A stretch of 64,000 nt of DNA, taken from NCBI GenBank assembly GCA_948146395.1, contig OX411554.1:39885687-39949686 (forward strand). Direction: 5' to 3'. The notes under the pieces were generated by a model. It was not told where the DNA came from, searched no databases, and saw only the letters and a program-made list of their open reading frames with translations. Positions 31,637-43,644 of this stretch are shown piece after piece; position 1 is the first letter of the stretch; each line of letters opens with the position of its first letter. The DNA is from Fragum whitleyi. Its lineage: Eukaryota; Mollusca; Bivalvia; Cardiida; Cardiidae. Position numbers and translations under genes: made by a program.

Positions 31637-31911
31637 TTTCCATTTGGATTTGCTCGAGTGATTACCTTTAATGTAGAGAGTATTTACTTGGTATGGCCTA
31701 AAACAGGCCTAAGGACGACACACGGTGTGTGTGTGGGGGGGACTTTATACTCGCAAGTAAAAATAACAGCATAATAAATGCGGGATCTAAAATATAAAGA
31801 ATAGATCGTTGGTGACTTCAGATGGAACAGTTATAATTGGACAAAAAACCTTTATCTCTAGTCGCGTAGCAACAAATATCATAAGCAACTAATGCAGGTA
31901 TGATAAAGAGA
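31637..31911. other. Non-coding, short GT/G tract
   Basis: ACACACGGTGTGTGTGTGG and a G run lie near 31719-31741. No other feature is seen. Confidence 0.45.
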
Positions 31912-33456
31912 TTAAGGTGGAATAGGACAATAGCGTTTTTAGAAATAAGTGTATAAAAATTGGTATCTATAGAAACTTTGTCTGGGCGCGATCTCAACGA
32001 TGTATATTTTTCAACGTTCAATTCAGAATTTACGTTACCATGACGTCGTTAAAATGACGATTTCGCACGTTTTTCACAAATGACCCTACTCCTTCTTAAA
32101 GGCTTACTGTGATCGTATATAAGACGATTCATTTCAATGGAAAACACCAAAATGACGCAAAATGAATTGTCAACATTGACATGTAACCAAAAAAATACTT
32201 ATGTTCAAAGATAGAAACATATGATTGAATCAAAAGTAAATTTTCAAAAAATTACGACCCGAAAAACTAGCTTTAAACTATTTTTTTTAAAAAAGAAATG
32301 GCCCGATGAAATTTGTCTGAAATTTTATGTTCGTTTTTCCTATTTCCGTTTTATATGCTCACATCTTAATGTGACGTTTCACCGTAAGGAATTTCTACAA
32401 TAGGGGATCAAAGTTTATTACCCTTACGTCGAAATTCGGAAAAAGACGAACGAAGTACGTCGAAAAAATCCGCTAAATTCTTTTGATATACTTCACTAAA
32501 AGTATCTTAAAGATTTTTGAATATAGAAAAAGTAAATGTCGAAAAGATTTTTCATTTTTTATAAACATTCATTGGCATTTTCCAATTTTATTTTAAGTGA
32601 TATCACTGCAACAACAGATAGTTTTTTTAACGTGCTAATCAACACTAACATTATAACGTCCAGCTTGCGATAAAAACTTAAAAAAAATCAGTGTTCATTT
32701 ATAACGACATCGGCGTAATTCCTACTGAGGCCATAGATTAGCAACACTTGTGTTAGGTTATTTCATGTGTACTGCGAAGTTCTTGGTGTATTGGAATGAA
32801 ACTTTGAGGGCCTTTTCCATAAAGGCTATTGAACACGTCTAGGAATTTCGTTCGTTTTATACTAATAGATCGCAAATTAATCAAAATAATGATAGAAAAT
32901 TTATAGGTGTAATTTGAACGTCAATGTCCATAGATTTAACGTCAAATTGTCAACCTTTACAACGAGATTATAAAAAGTCTGCGCGGAGAAAGTTTTTAAA
33001 ACTTTCCCTGTTAACCAAACTAGAATTTGAGAAAATAATATCAAAATTTGGAAAACATTCATCGGGCCAATTTTGTAAATTTTTGTTAAAAGCGAGATTT
33101 TTGGAACAGGATAAAATAAAATATTGATTTCAATCAACTCGCATGTCTGTACATTTAGATTCAAAGAACTTAATATAGAATTAGGGTTATGGCAATTCAT
33201 TAAGCTTCATTTTAGTGCCATTGGCGTAACCAAAACGTCTTGTATTACATCGCACTGCGCATTTAGTCTAAATGAGGATAGGGTCGCTTGTAGAAAGCGC
33301 GCCAAATCGCGAATTTTATGTCGTCATGGTATCGTTATTTTTAAATTAAAAAGCAAATTATATACGCCGCTGAGATCGCATCAACTTAGAGATTACATAT
33401 TTACCAAAAATTATTCACTTCTCTCAAAAAACGCTATTGTCCTCTTCCACCTTTAG
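31912..33456. mobile_element. Long-TIR foldback element
   Basis: The left arm (about 31912-32095) starts TTAAGGTGGAATAGGACAAT and is mirrored by the right arm (about 33280-33456), which ends ATTGTCCTCTTCCACCTTTA. Both arms encode the chance peptide LSKNAIVLFHL in their open frames, which explains the frames at 31818-32021 and 33124-33456. Arms are divergent, so it is an old copy. No transposase was found. Confidence 0.78.
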
Positions 33457-33774
33457 GGATTTATTTTTTGAATTATTCGAAAGAAAAATGATTTTTTTAT
33501 TACATATAAGACGTCTAAAGAGAATCGACTTTGTGTGCAAGCATAAAGAATGGCCGTGTGCTCAAAATTATTCAAATTCATTGGAGCATGAAATCATTTT
33601 TACAGATCAAAACTGCGGCTGGTTTTTGACAGATGAAAGTGATTATGAATTCAGTTTTCAGTCAATTATAGAGCCCCATTGTTTTCTGATAGATAAAAGC
33701 GATATTTTAATTCTGTGTTAGACCAAAAGAGGAAAGGCTAATTATAGTTTTGTTCCATGCATTAAGTATGACGT
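33457..33774. other. Unassigned open sequence
   Basis: A plus-strand frame (33437-33721, 94 codons) starts inside the foldback arm. Its end contains two related segments, GACAGATGAAAGTGATTATG and GATAGATAAAAGCGATATTT. No domain or splice signal supports a gene. Confidence 0.4.
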
Positions 33775-34093
33775 GTCTATGATATATATATAATACATAC
33801 TTAGTGTATTATATAAAAAAAATATCTAATGAGGTTGGGAGAATTGAAAATTGTCGAGGCTCTGCCGAGACAATTTTCAATTCTCACAACCGAGTTTGAT
33901 ATTTTTTTCATACAATACACTTAGTATGTATTATATTTATCTTATAGCCTATATTTGTCTTGTTTTTGTCGGTGTTTCTAATTGAAATGCAAGTTTCTAA
34001 CCCTAACCACATTATATCATTGTTCTAAAAATAACTATGTGATATCATAAAGAATATCATATGGGATGTTATCACACGGATATTTGTCTAGTT
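33775..34093 (-). mobile_element. Palindromic MITE family P, uninterrupted copy
   Basis: It contains the central palindrome TTGAAAATTGTCGAGGCTCT with its complementary arm, flanked by AATACATACTTAGTGTATT and AATACACTTAGTATGTATT, then the family body (AACTATGTGATATCATA). It serves as the empty-site reference for the 16.4-18.7 kb and 40.2-40.7 kb copies. Confidence 0.85.
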
Positions 34094-35694
34094 ATAAGAT
34101 AAAAACCAATTTTGTTGCATCTTATTCATACTGGTATGTACACGTCAATGGTGTATTTTCCTTCACCACAATGATAATTTAGAATTCAATGCCATCTCTT
34201 TAATTAGTTCGTCTGAGCACAAAGTACTATCGCTCGGCTTTTTCCCACTATTAAACTTTTCTTTAAACCTGATTTTTTTTTACATAGATCTTAATGTTTA
34301 ATTCGATTTTTGAAAAGAAAAAATGTGGTCGCCGTGCTTTTTTTTTCACGGAGACCTTCGAAAATAGGTACCAAAAACCATTTAGTGCATAGGAGTTCTT
34401 ATAGGTGTATTTTGTAAACTGAGCTCTGACGTAGGCGATGAGTCTATTATCATAGGTAAATCGGGTATAATCAAAAGGCAAATGATAGAAATTTAACCTG
34501 ACACCTTCACTGCAATTATGAACGTACATGTTTTAGTGAACCTTACGTCTTGAAACATGCAATAACGTTGGTTTACAAGGTAAATTGTAAACTTTCTTAA
34601 TGCGCTATTTAAACATGTTTTATCTATTTCGAGCAAATGGCACGAGAATCTAACAGTAAAAAGTTAATTTTACGGCTCACCGCACAAAATCTACCTATAC
34701 CTTTGAATTTCTTTGAAAATAAAACCATTGATTTGAAGTTTTCATTTTTGGAGTTTTGGACACTGAAATTAATATTCTGACACCCATTAATATTTGTTTG
34801 CTTTAAGAACGACAACCCATTCCACTAAAAGGCATTAAAAAATATGAACTTTTAATGGAGCAAACGAAAAATGTCACATATTTTTTCGATTGATTTTGAG
34901 GGCTTTTAGTACATGTTTCACAGTAAAATAAATATAGTTCTACTATTAAACTTTTTCTTATACTCTCAATATAAATTTGTGTCACAATGTTGAATATTTT
35001 GATATGAAAAAATGGGGTCAAGTCATACGTTTTTTTTTTTTTTTTTGTTTGTTTTTTTGTTAACATATTTTGACTTATTTGTAAAAACAAAGGGAGGTAA
35101 TTCACACAAAAATGTTCAAATTTCAAAACACAGTTTTCAATATTGGAAATAACAAATTTATTGTTTTTTTGGTTCGAGGATATGGGGTAGGGGCTTTTTT
35201 TTTTACCATTTTCATACATTCATTTGCTTTCTCTCCGAAAGACAGGCAACGGGTAAGTTGAACACATGTTTGCTGTTGACTCTGAATACTTGAAAATGAG
35301 AATAAAATTCTCCCAAGAATTGGTAAAAAATAATATTTTTTTTTAATTTACATACAAAATTTTGCCCCTGTAATTAACCTTATATGCAGTTCTATCCAAA
35401 AACAAAGTTTGAATTTGGATTCATAGTCTTATAACTATCACACAAACGCAAAAGTTTTTTTTAATGGCGGAAAATTCCAAAACCGGACGAGCAGACATCC
35501 TTAAATAATTTTCTCCACCTAATCCCGGACAGTCTAATTTTCGTGAAACTTGACAGGAATATTTCTTGGGCCAAGCTTTACCCAGGCTGTGGATAAATGA
35601 AATCAACCCTTAATTCCCGTTGCCATGGCGACATATAAAGGAAAATATTAAACTCTTAAAAATGCCAGTTTTTCTCTCTCTCTTAAAAAAAAGA
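34094..35694. other. No gene recognised
   Basis: AT-rich. Minus-strand open frames at 34263-34529 and 34803-35219 are low-complexity in composition (Lys/Asn/Phe/Tyr) and lack domains or splice context. A T run lies near 35031-35046. Confidence 0.45.
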
Positions 35695-36135
35695 AGAAAA
35701 AAAAACAGATGGCAGACAGTTTTTATACTTAGAATGTAGCATCATCTAGTAGACCCCTACCAAGTTTGTTCATATCATGACCCGGGGGTCATATTTTGGC
35801 TCCATCCGGGTGCATCTTTCAAAACAAGAAGACAGGCAGATTTTATATTTGGTATTTATCAGCATCCAGTGGACGTCTACAAAGTTTGTTCATATCACGA
35901 ACTTTTGATCATATTTAGGATTCGTCAGGGTTCATTCTGTTTAACAAAGCAACAAGGATTGAAAATCCTAAAAGAGATAATCTTCACCCCTGACACAATA
36001 ATGCACACAGCTTTAATATTTGGTATGTAGCATAATCTAGTGGACCGCTACTAAGTTTGCTCATATCATGAACCCGTGTCAAGTTTTGGCTCCATCAGGA
36101 CACACCCCTTTTTACATAGAAACAAATTACACTTA
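35695..36135 (-). repeat. Inverted decayed units of the 21.5-23 kb array
   Basis: About three units of ~165 bp carry GGTATGTAGCATAATCTAGT and ACCAAGTTTGTTCATATCAT, the complement of the AACAAACTTGGTAGAGGTTC core. Terminal hairpins of the element are missing. Confidence 0.8.
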
Positions 36136-37287
36136 TATTTGACAGTGATTGAACATTGTGTTGAACCATTATTTTAATTATAGGGATGAGTGTATTATTT
36201 GAATATAACGTGCAATTATAGTCCAACCGCGGAATTCAAAAACGCGGGAAAACGTGGTATAGCATGGGGGAAATTCAAATGGCAGCCCGGGAGTCGAGTG
36301 AGGTGATGTAATAATCTAAAATTGACTGTAATATGCACGCGCAAAAAGGACATTCATGTGAACGGACTTACCCACTGGTGCTAGTAAACAAACTTCACAT
36401 TTACCGCTTCAATAATTAATTAACCATGAAATATCGTTATCCCATTAAGAAATGTGATAAACTCGTGCAAAATACTATATAAAACAAGAAAAAAGTATTT
36501 GTCGGTTAAAGTAAAAGAGAACATTTGTTTTATGGAATCGAATTGTTGTGCACTATTTTCGACGCCATTTTGGAACCCAAGTAACACCGGCCTGACCCAG
36601 GATCAGAAGCGTCGAGGTTGAAAGGTTAAAATGACATCACTAGTGTCGAAACCGAGGTCGTTTTGATGGAAACCCGGTTAACTCGGGTCGAAACCGAGTC
36701 CGATATGAACTTTCCCCAGGAGTAGGGGTGGATTGAACTGAAATTAAACAAGCGTGAGATAACGGTACTAACTAACAAATGTAATCACCTATATACTGGT
36801 AGAGTAAAGAAACTCATCAAGATTTTTTTTATTCCTATCGATATTCAATGCTTTTTGTCGTTTCAATTTTAGTTTCTTCGTGATTTCTTCGTGATGAAGT
36901 CGGTTTCGAAAGCATGTAACTTTTACGCCATTACACATGAAGTTTGCAGATGTAATTTAAAGGATGGTAAAATGCCAGTAGCTTTGCGTTTTTGTAATCT
37001 TTCAGTATAGTTAGAGACCGTGACAACGAAAAATTCGTTGGGCCCAATTTATTTTTAATAGAAAATGGCGCCCACCGGAGTTGTTGACAGAGATATCTGG
37101 AGCCCAGACTACTGTACCCCACCCAAATCAGATTTGAGGATGTTTCTCCTTTTCCCGGGACATTTTTGATTCGTGAGAGCTCATAGGATTATAGTGCACT
37201 AACAGTCAACGTTGGATTTCGCGTTCTGTCGTACCTTTGCCCGTTCGCCCCTTCACTCTCTAACCATTAACATTTGTTTATTTACAG
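36136..37287. other. Largely unique sequence upstream of a candidate exon
   Basis: It contains GC-richer stretches (about 36600-36720, including ACCCGGTTAACTCGGGT). A 39-codon plus-strand frame starting ATGAAGTCGG lies near 36894. The phases of candidate donors here do not match the exon at 37288, so no gene is assembled. Confidence 0.4.
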
Positions 37288-37465
37288 TTTGTACACATCT
37301 GCACGTGAATACGGAGTAGAGCGAGTGAATACACCCAATCACATTGATTTGGTAAGGATTGTTAACAAATTAGCTCGCTGTGATATGTTACTTATTGACG
37401 CAGATCGGATCGCACATTGTATTGTTACCATTGTCAGTACATTCAGTATTTATGCTTTTAGATAA
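37288..37465 (+). CDS. Candidate 3'-terminal exon, family unknown
   Basis: A strong acceptor (ACATTTGTTTATTTACAG) precedes an open frame encoding LYTSAREYGVERVNTPNHID, then LVRIVNKLARCDMLLIDADR to a TAA at 37463. AATAAA follows at 37550-37555, about 85 nt beyond the stop, as expected for a last exon. A GTAAGG at about 37352 could instead act as an internal donor. It requires two bases from an upstream exon that I could not identify. No family is recognised. Confidence 0.45.
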
Positions 37466-37549
37466 GATACGTTTTACATGTTTAATACATTGTCACGTAA
37501 TTTGTATTTTCAGAGTAATTTGTTGCCCAATTGATTGATTGACGATGTA

Positions 37550-37555
37550 AATAAA
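37550..37555 (+). terminator. Candidate poly(A) signal AATAAA
   Basis: AATAAA lies about 85 nt after the stop codon of the candidate exon. It is common in AT-rich DNA, so its weight depends on the exon call. Confidence 0.4.
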
Positions 37556-37756
37556 GGATTGAACATTGTAACACTAGTCTTTGCTCCGATCATAAACCTA
37601 AGTCATGGACATAACGAGCCCGCGACCGTAGGGCTATAAATGTTAAAGATTCATTCGAATTTCTGTTTACAAACATTCGAATAGTTTGGTTTACCTATAC
37701 CTTAACACATGGCAAATAAAACCAGTAAGGCGTTATGTTTGATCTATTTTATTGAA

Positions 37757-37981
37757 TTGAATTGAATTGGGGTTTTACGTCGCTTTCAACAATCTCTCAG
37801 TTATATCGCGACGACTTGAGCACCTAACGATGGATTCCTGATATTTCTCACACCAGTACTACCACCACATCCCTTTCCTAGCCTCCAGTTGCTATTCCAC
37901 ATAGGTTTACGATAATCTACCCATTGGTGGAAGACAAATGTCGGAAAGGATAAGTGCCGCGGCCGGGGATCGAACCCGTGC
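37757..37981 (-). mobile_element. 5'-truncated SINE with 16-bp target duplication
   Basis: It closely matches the SINE at 610-860 and is truncated in the same part of the head (GCACGGGTTCGATCCCCGGC on the reverse strand). Flanks GATCTATTTTATTGAA (37741-37756) and GATCTATATTATTGAA (37982-37997) match at 15 of 16 positions. Confidence 0.92.
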
Positions 37982-37997
37982 GATCTATATTATTGAA

Positions 37998-38769
37998 AAT
38001 GGAGAAGTTCTTGTTAGAAGCAAATTCATCATTTTCTCATTGTTTTCTGCTTAAAATTTCGTCTGCAGTTCTATCTTTAATGTTTGTTGTATGGATAGGT
38101 TGATTTTTTAACCAATAAAAGAACTTGAAAAAAGATAAACATGTCGTCGGATTTGTTCGGAAGCTGTGATTTAAGCTGTGGTTACAGAGTTTCAGTTTTG
38201 GATTGACGTTATGTTTAATACACCGAATAATCGAAAATATATATACGAAAAAGAATCGTTTAAATTGACATTTCCCTCTTTACTAAACCGTTTAATTAGG
38301 GTATTATTTCATCTTTCAATCAACTTTATAAAAATGTATATGGGTTATCAAATATGAACTGTTTGTCTATATGATATTATGTTTAAATATAACTCGTCAT
38401 ATAAAATATAACATTTGCTTACAAAATAAAAACAAAAAAATAAATGACTAAATTTGAAATATGACGTTCTAAAAGAACGCGCCAAATTAATGCATTCGAA
38501 ATTTCGGTTATTCTAAACAATAACATCTTTCAATCACTTTGGGGGACTTTTCTGTTTAAGATAAAAAAAAAAAAAAAAAAAAATACTTCGTATATTGCTG
38601 ATTCGGACTTAAGACCATCGTTTTCCAAAGGTCACAATTTATCGCGGTTGAAACATATCAAATAAAACAAGTGACATATTGTAAAATATAGATCTATAGA
38701 CATCTAAAATAATATGATAATGTAAAATTTGTTAAATAAAACATAAAAAAAATGAAAAACAGAATTTGA
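37998..38769. other. No gene recognised
   Basis: AT-rich with an A run near 38566-38583. An AATAAA at about 38113 has no associated exon. Confidence 0.45.
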
Positions 38770-39040
38770 ATTGTGAATTTAGAAACAAAAGGCGAAAACT
38801 TCAAAAATATTTATCTCCAAAACAAGAAGGCAGACAACCTTTATATTTGGTATGTAGCATTATATAACGGACCTTTATTTAGTTACTCCATATCACGACC
38901 CTTGGGTCTTATTTTGGGTTTGCTCGGGCGCATCCGATTTTATTTAGAAACAAAGAGCGAACAACTTCAAAAATCGCCATCGGAAAGTAAAAGTTTTACA
39001 GCGGTTATATTTAGCATGTTACATCATCTTATGGACTTTT
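38770..39040 (-). repeat. Decayed inverted array units, related to 35695-36135
   Basis: ATATTTGGTATGTAGCATTA and ACTCCATATCACGACCCTTG correspond to the inverted unit. An 89-codon open frame across it is a repeat artefact. Confidence 0.7.
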
Positions 39041-40244
39041 AATATTTCTTTTAATTTAAAAGAATATTTTCTTCATGCATGTATCTTTTTACTTAATATC
39101 ATAAAGCAAAAATGTAAATATTTTTCCATAATTAGACAGATTGTATATAGAATTAATTTTTGAGCAGACAGGAAAAAGATAAATATAGAAGTACAATGTA
39201 AATAAATAATTGCTAATGAAAACCTTTTACTGATGTGGCTTTCGACACATTTGTTATATATGTGCGTCATATGGGCGGTGTTGTTTGATAAATGAGAATA
39301 TTTGCATGCTCATTTTTCTTCGCCTATTTTGAATAATTCAATATATGATATTTCGTCTTTTTTGAAAACAAAGACAGCGTCATGAAATAAATGTCAAGCG
39401 ATACTGAGATTATTCATTATTACATGGTCTGATGTTTTGCCGTCCTATCAAGAAATTCATTTGTTATTTTCTTGTTTTGAAAGAGTAAATAAAATACATA
39501 GGCGGTTCTAGTACGATACAAGTGATTGTGTATCACACACTCGCTTGCTTTTATCATAATTCTTATAAATAAGTGGCTTTATAATATTGCCTACGTAGTG
39601 GAAATGGAATAACGCCGTTGAACATTTTTATATTACACGAATGTTATTACACCAGTGGAAAAACTATGCAAATGAGCTTAGTACGTAGAGCAACGCTATA
39701 TTTTCGTTGTAAAAATGACGTCATATTTATGTCTGACGTCATTTCGAAAACGGCGTTATATGTTTCGCGGAATACAAATTTGTGCACATAAAATACTTAA
39801 TTTATTAAACTCGTCATCTAAAACAGATAAAAACTCGGCGTAGCCTCGTTTTTATCAGTTTATCGATGACTCGTTTCATAAATTCAGTATTCAATGACCA
39901 CTCATTCAATATCATCTATTTATTTCATAACAGTATTTTCATTCCAGTTTCTCAAGCAATTGATACAGATTTTGAGCAAGCGTGTAGGTCGAGAAGGGGT
40001 ATATTGATATTAAAGACATCATACTTTTATGTCAAGTTTCAACTTTGCCCCATTCTGATGAAAACACTTTGTTTGGAAGAATCACTGGGTGATGGGGGTG
40101 TCGGGGGCTTGTAAAGTGTCTAAAGCCATAATGGTTAGATAGGTAGATAGTAGTGCTTATTTGAAGATTTGAACGCCTTCTCCAGTGCCCACACAGGAAT
40201 ATTATTATACTTACAGTTTATACAATTTACCTTTTACTGTACAA
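39041..40244. repeat. Mostly unassigned; small palindromic element with paired TGACGTCA sites
   Basis: ATAACGCCGTT (about 39609) and AACGGCGTTAT (about 39750) are inverted and bound about 150 bp. Inside lie two TGACGTCA palindromes (39716-39723 and 39734-39741). A separate stem pairs CTGATAAAAAC-type arms near 39829-39860. No gene is seen. Confidence 0.55.
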
Positions 40245-40740
40245 ATATCTGTGTGATAACATCCCACATGATATTTTTTTTTATGATATCACATAGTTAT
40301 TTTTAGAACAATGATACTATGTGGTTATTTTTAGAAACTTTCATTTCAGTCAGAAACCTTGACGAAAACAAGACAAATAGAGGTTATAAGATAAATATAA
40401 TACGTACTTATTGTAAAGAATAGGCCAACTTATTTCTCGCCCGCTTTCGGGTCGGGTGTAGACTGGTCTCACTGTCGAATATCAGAATAGCCTAGAATAG
40501 GTTATTCTGATAGTCGATGTGTGGACCAGTCTAGAGCTGGTAGCCCGCTTTCTGAGAGATACTCTCATAATGCGGGCAGCAGTACCCGCCCGGGGTCAGA
40601 AATAAGTTGACCCTATGAAAAAATATCTAACTCGGTTGAGATAATTGATAATTGTCTCGGCAGAGCCTCGTCAATTTTCAATTCTCCCAACCTCGTTAGA
40701 TATTTTTATTCATACAAAACACTGAGTACGTATTATATAT
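40245..40740 (+). mobile_element. Palindromic MITE family P, copy with a nested MITE
   Basis: It matches the 33775-34093 copy inverted: AACTATGTGATATCATA complement, ACAAGACAAATAGAGGTTAT, and central arms near 40640-40700. It is interrupted at 40433-40613. Confidence 0.87.
40433..40613. mobile_element. Nested palindromic MITE family Q, TA-flanked
   Basis: Ends GGCCAACTTATTTCTCGCC and, inverted, GGGTCAACTTATTTCTGACC. TA is present on both sides (40431-40432 and 40614-40615). The centre ATAGCCTAGAATAGGTTAT is palindromic, and the subterminal AGACTGGTC...GACCAGTCT also pairs. A second copy is at 59914-60105. Confidence 0.9.
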
Positions 40741-41127
40741 TATATCAAACAGACAGAAACTGAACTTTTGCATGAAGTTACTTTCCTTTACGGGAGAAGA
40801 CCTTGCTTGAAAGTGAAAAAGAAAATTTGTTAAATTTGATAAAATAAAAATGAAAATGAAATAACGTTTCATATATATGCATACATAACAAACAATGATA
40901 TAGGGGTGAACCATGTGATTCTTGAATGTTGTATGGAATTCACTCAAAAGAGGAAGCATCTGAAAGTGTTATCGCTACCAAATATTTCACTTTTTCTTAG
41001 GTAGTACCACCTCCTATCCAACAATTAAATACAAAGCCGATTCGACTTCTGAGGAACAATCCATATTTTGCAAAAACACGAAATAAACGAAATGTAGGAC
41101 ACAGTCTATGTGAACCAACGTGTCAGA

Positions 41128-41850
41128 ACAGATAGTAAAATCGTGAAATTGACATGGTAAACGATTGTGGAATGATTTTTGAATTAAATTGAATGAGTGT
41201 GTGGAGCTAGTTATCAGTGAAATTCAAAGGAGGCAATCCAGTTACGCCGCTTTCAACATTTTTTCAATTATATCGCGGCGGCTGGAGCACCTAAAAATGG
41301 GTTCCTTGTATTTCCCTCACCAGTACAACCACCACATCCTTTCCTAGCCTCCAGCTGCTATCTCACATAGGTCTTCGATTGTCAACCCATAAGTGAGAGA
41401 CAAATAGTCGGAAAGAATAAGTTCTTCCGTCGGGGATCGAACCCGGAACCTCTATAGATTGCCAGTCCGACGCGCGACAATCTGCGCTGTGACGGCAGAT
41501 TGAAATTGAGAGTATTGAATTGATTTTCAAGGGAGGAAAACATAATCGATTATTTCGTCCAAATGGACGAAATTATCGTTAATTTAATACCTCCCTTAAA
41601 AAAATAGCATTTTTCTGTCTGAATATCATTTCGGGCTAATCAGGCGCTTTGAAATCCACATACGATGATCGAATAGTGCAATCATTAGGTCGATTGGAAT
41701 AAAATGTTTATCGTTTTAAACGATTTTGAATCGTTTTTGACCTAAATCGGAGGGTTTTTGAGTGGTTTGAGTGAATAAATGGAGCGCTTAGTGAGAAATT
41801 AAAATGTTTTGATCGGAGCGTTTATCAATTTCACGATGTTTATAACTGTA
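41128..41850 (-). mobile_element. ACAGTTAG-family MITE, copy 3, interrupted by a SINE
   Basis: Ends are ACAGATAGTAAAATCGTGAA and CAATTTCACGATGTTTATAA. The SINE at 41241-41497 lies inside. The centre reads ATTTCGTCCAAATGGACGAAAT flanked by GGGAGG and CCTCCC. Confidence 0.85.
41241..41497 (-). mobile_element. SINE with complete tRNA-like head, nested in a MITE
   Basis: The reverse strand starts TGCCGTCACAGCGCAGATTG and has GGGTTCGATCCCCGACGG, followed by the full body. The AT-rich tail is absent, so the SINE 3' end is short. Confidence 0.88.
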
Positions 41851-41864
41851 GTTTATGTAACTTT

Positions 41865-42968
41865 ACAGCTAACATCAACGTGAAATTGACAAGGTGGAAG
41901 ATTTGAAATTATTTTGGAATGAACTTGAATGAGCGTGTGGAGCGAGTTTTGAGTGAAATTTAAGGAAGGTAATCTGATATCGCTATTTAGGTTCAGGATG
42001 AACAAAATAAATGAAATCACTACCTCCTTTAAACTTATCTGAGCACAATGTGCTCAAGGGGAGCTTTTAGGATCACCCTGAGTCCGTCGTCCGCCGTGCG
42101 TCGTCCGTCGTCAACATTCTGAAAATCTCATTCTTCTCCTGAACCGCTGGGCCGATTTCAATGATTTCAATTTGATTGGCCTTTAAATATGGACGTTTGC
42201 AGATTTTGTTTTGAGCCCGAAATCTCTTAACGATTTCTCCTCCTGAACCACTGGGCCGATTTCAATGAAACTTTACCAAAATGTTCCTTGGGCAACCCTT
42301 TAAAAAAATCGGGAAATTTTGATTGGCCTATTAATATGGGTGTTGCAGGGCGGGGCTTACTTTGAGCCAGAAATGTTTGAACGTCGTCTCCTCCTGAATC
42401 ACTGGAACGATTTCAATGAAACATTGCAATAATGCTCCTTTGACGACCCTCTTCAAAACTTGTTCGCAAAAGGTTTGATTGGTCCATAAATGTGGGCGGG
42501 GTAGGACGGGGCTTATTTTGAGTCTCCTCATTAATGTCTGGATGGGAAGGGTCGATTATTACTTTAAATTCTTGGGATTACATCTCCTTTCAACATTTAG
42601 GCAAATGTGAATGAAACTTTACCAGAAAGTTAGGTGGATGAGATCCACTGGACCAATAAAATTCAGGTGAGCGGTTAAGGGCCATTCTGGTCCTCTAGTA
42701 CTACAATTTGCAAGCACAATTTATAAATAGCTTCATATTTCTTCAATAACGAATCGGACGCTTTCATTTTCAATTATTTCATAGAAATCGCGATCTTTCT
42801 TCTTTTTATATTTATTTTGAATGTAGCTGTTGATTTTATCCTTTTTAAGTCATTTTGAAGCGTTTAAATGGTTTTGGTGAGTGTTTGGAATGAATGTATG
42901 GAGCGTTTGGTGAGCAAATAACAATGGTTTTGATTGGAAGTCCAATCAATTTAACGATGTAACTAACT
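41865..42968 (-). mobile_element. ACAGTTAG-family MITE, copy 4, split by a Helitron-like element
   Basis: It starts ACAGCTAACATCAACGTGAA and ends CAATTTAACGATGTAACTAA. The palindromic centre (CAGGATGAACAAAATAAATG) is followed by the insertion at 42037-42697, after which the family sequence resumes (TATTTATTTTGAATGTAGC, GAGCGTTTGGTGAGC). Confidence 0.83.
42037..42697 (-). mobile_element. Hairpin-ended (Helitron-like) element, short inverted copy
   Basis: Read on the reverse strand, it starts with a GAGGACCAGAATGGCC hairpin and ends GAGCACATTGTGCTCAG. The core has about three units with CTCCTCCTGAACCACTGGGC. The reverse-strand CGACGGACGACGCACGGCGG tail precedes the 3' hairpin. Confidence 0.82.
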
Positions 42969-43377
42969 AAACAAGCTTTCCACCTCTCGATGGGTGTCCT
43001 GTGTACTGTCTAAGTGGGGTTGTTTTGAGTGTGAAAATGAATAATTGCTGACTTAAAATGACGCATGAATAACAATGATTCCATTTTTAAAACATTATGG
43101 TGTAATAAATCTAACGTAATGATAAATCTGTGGCATTTGGTGCAAAAATTGTTCGTTTTTGCATTCATGGAATCGCGTTTGATATTTTAGGAAATCGGTG
43201 AGGCCCTAAAGCGGGTTTATATTCATGGCATATCTGTTACTTTCATCTTGACTTTAAGATTTTTGGTTAACAAAATCGAAGAAGTACAGTTATTATCACC
43301 ATTTACATCATTTCTTGTCTATATCATGATCAATATTCGTTATTATTATCGTAATTGGTTATTCTCTAAGGTAGTGG
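42969..43377. other. No gene recognised
   Basis: AT-rich. The 73-codon plus-strand frame (43248-43469) runs into the palindromic MITE and is not supported. Confidence 0.45.
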
Positions 43378-43528
43378 AACCGTATAAGTTCCTCAATATT
43401 TCGGAATTAAAGATCTTTCACAGTGTTTACCGAGGTTTCCTAATGATAATCATTAGGAAACCTCTGTAAACATTGTTAAAGTTCATTACTTCCGAAAAGT
43501 TGCGGAACTATTACGGGTTCTCTACCTT
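43378..43528. mobile_element. Palindromic MITE family R, copy 1
   Basis: Arms AAGGTAGTGGAACCG...CTTTCACAGTGTTTACCGAG are mirrored by CTCTGTAAACATTGTTAAAG...GGTTCTCTACCTT around the centre TTTCCTAATGATAATCATTA. Other copies are at 47856-48012 and 57592-57706. Confidence 0.88.
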
Positions 43529-43644
43529 AACTTATAATGTTTATTGACGCGTGATTACACTTGTCACAGACGCCTAATTGGCCTTATGTATGTTATGATG
43601 CATGAGTTCGCATTTACGTGATGTACCTGCTCTTTATATAATAA

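Noticed and set aside
34803..35219. 138-codon minus-strand frame
   Set aside because: Composition is that of AT-rich DNA (Lys, Asn, Phe, Tyr) with no domain, splice context or repeated conservation.
36265..36303. Possible first exon MGEIQMAARESSE before a GTGATG
   Set aside because: Its phase does not fit the candidate exon at 37288 and the donor is weak.
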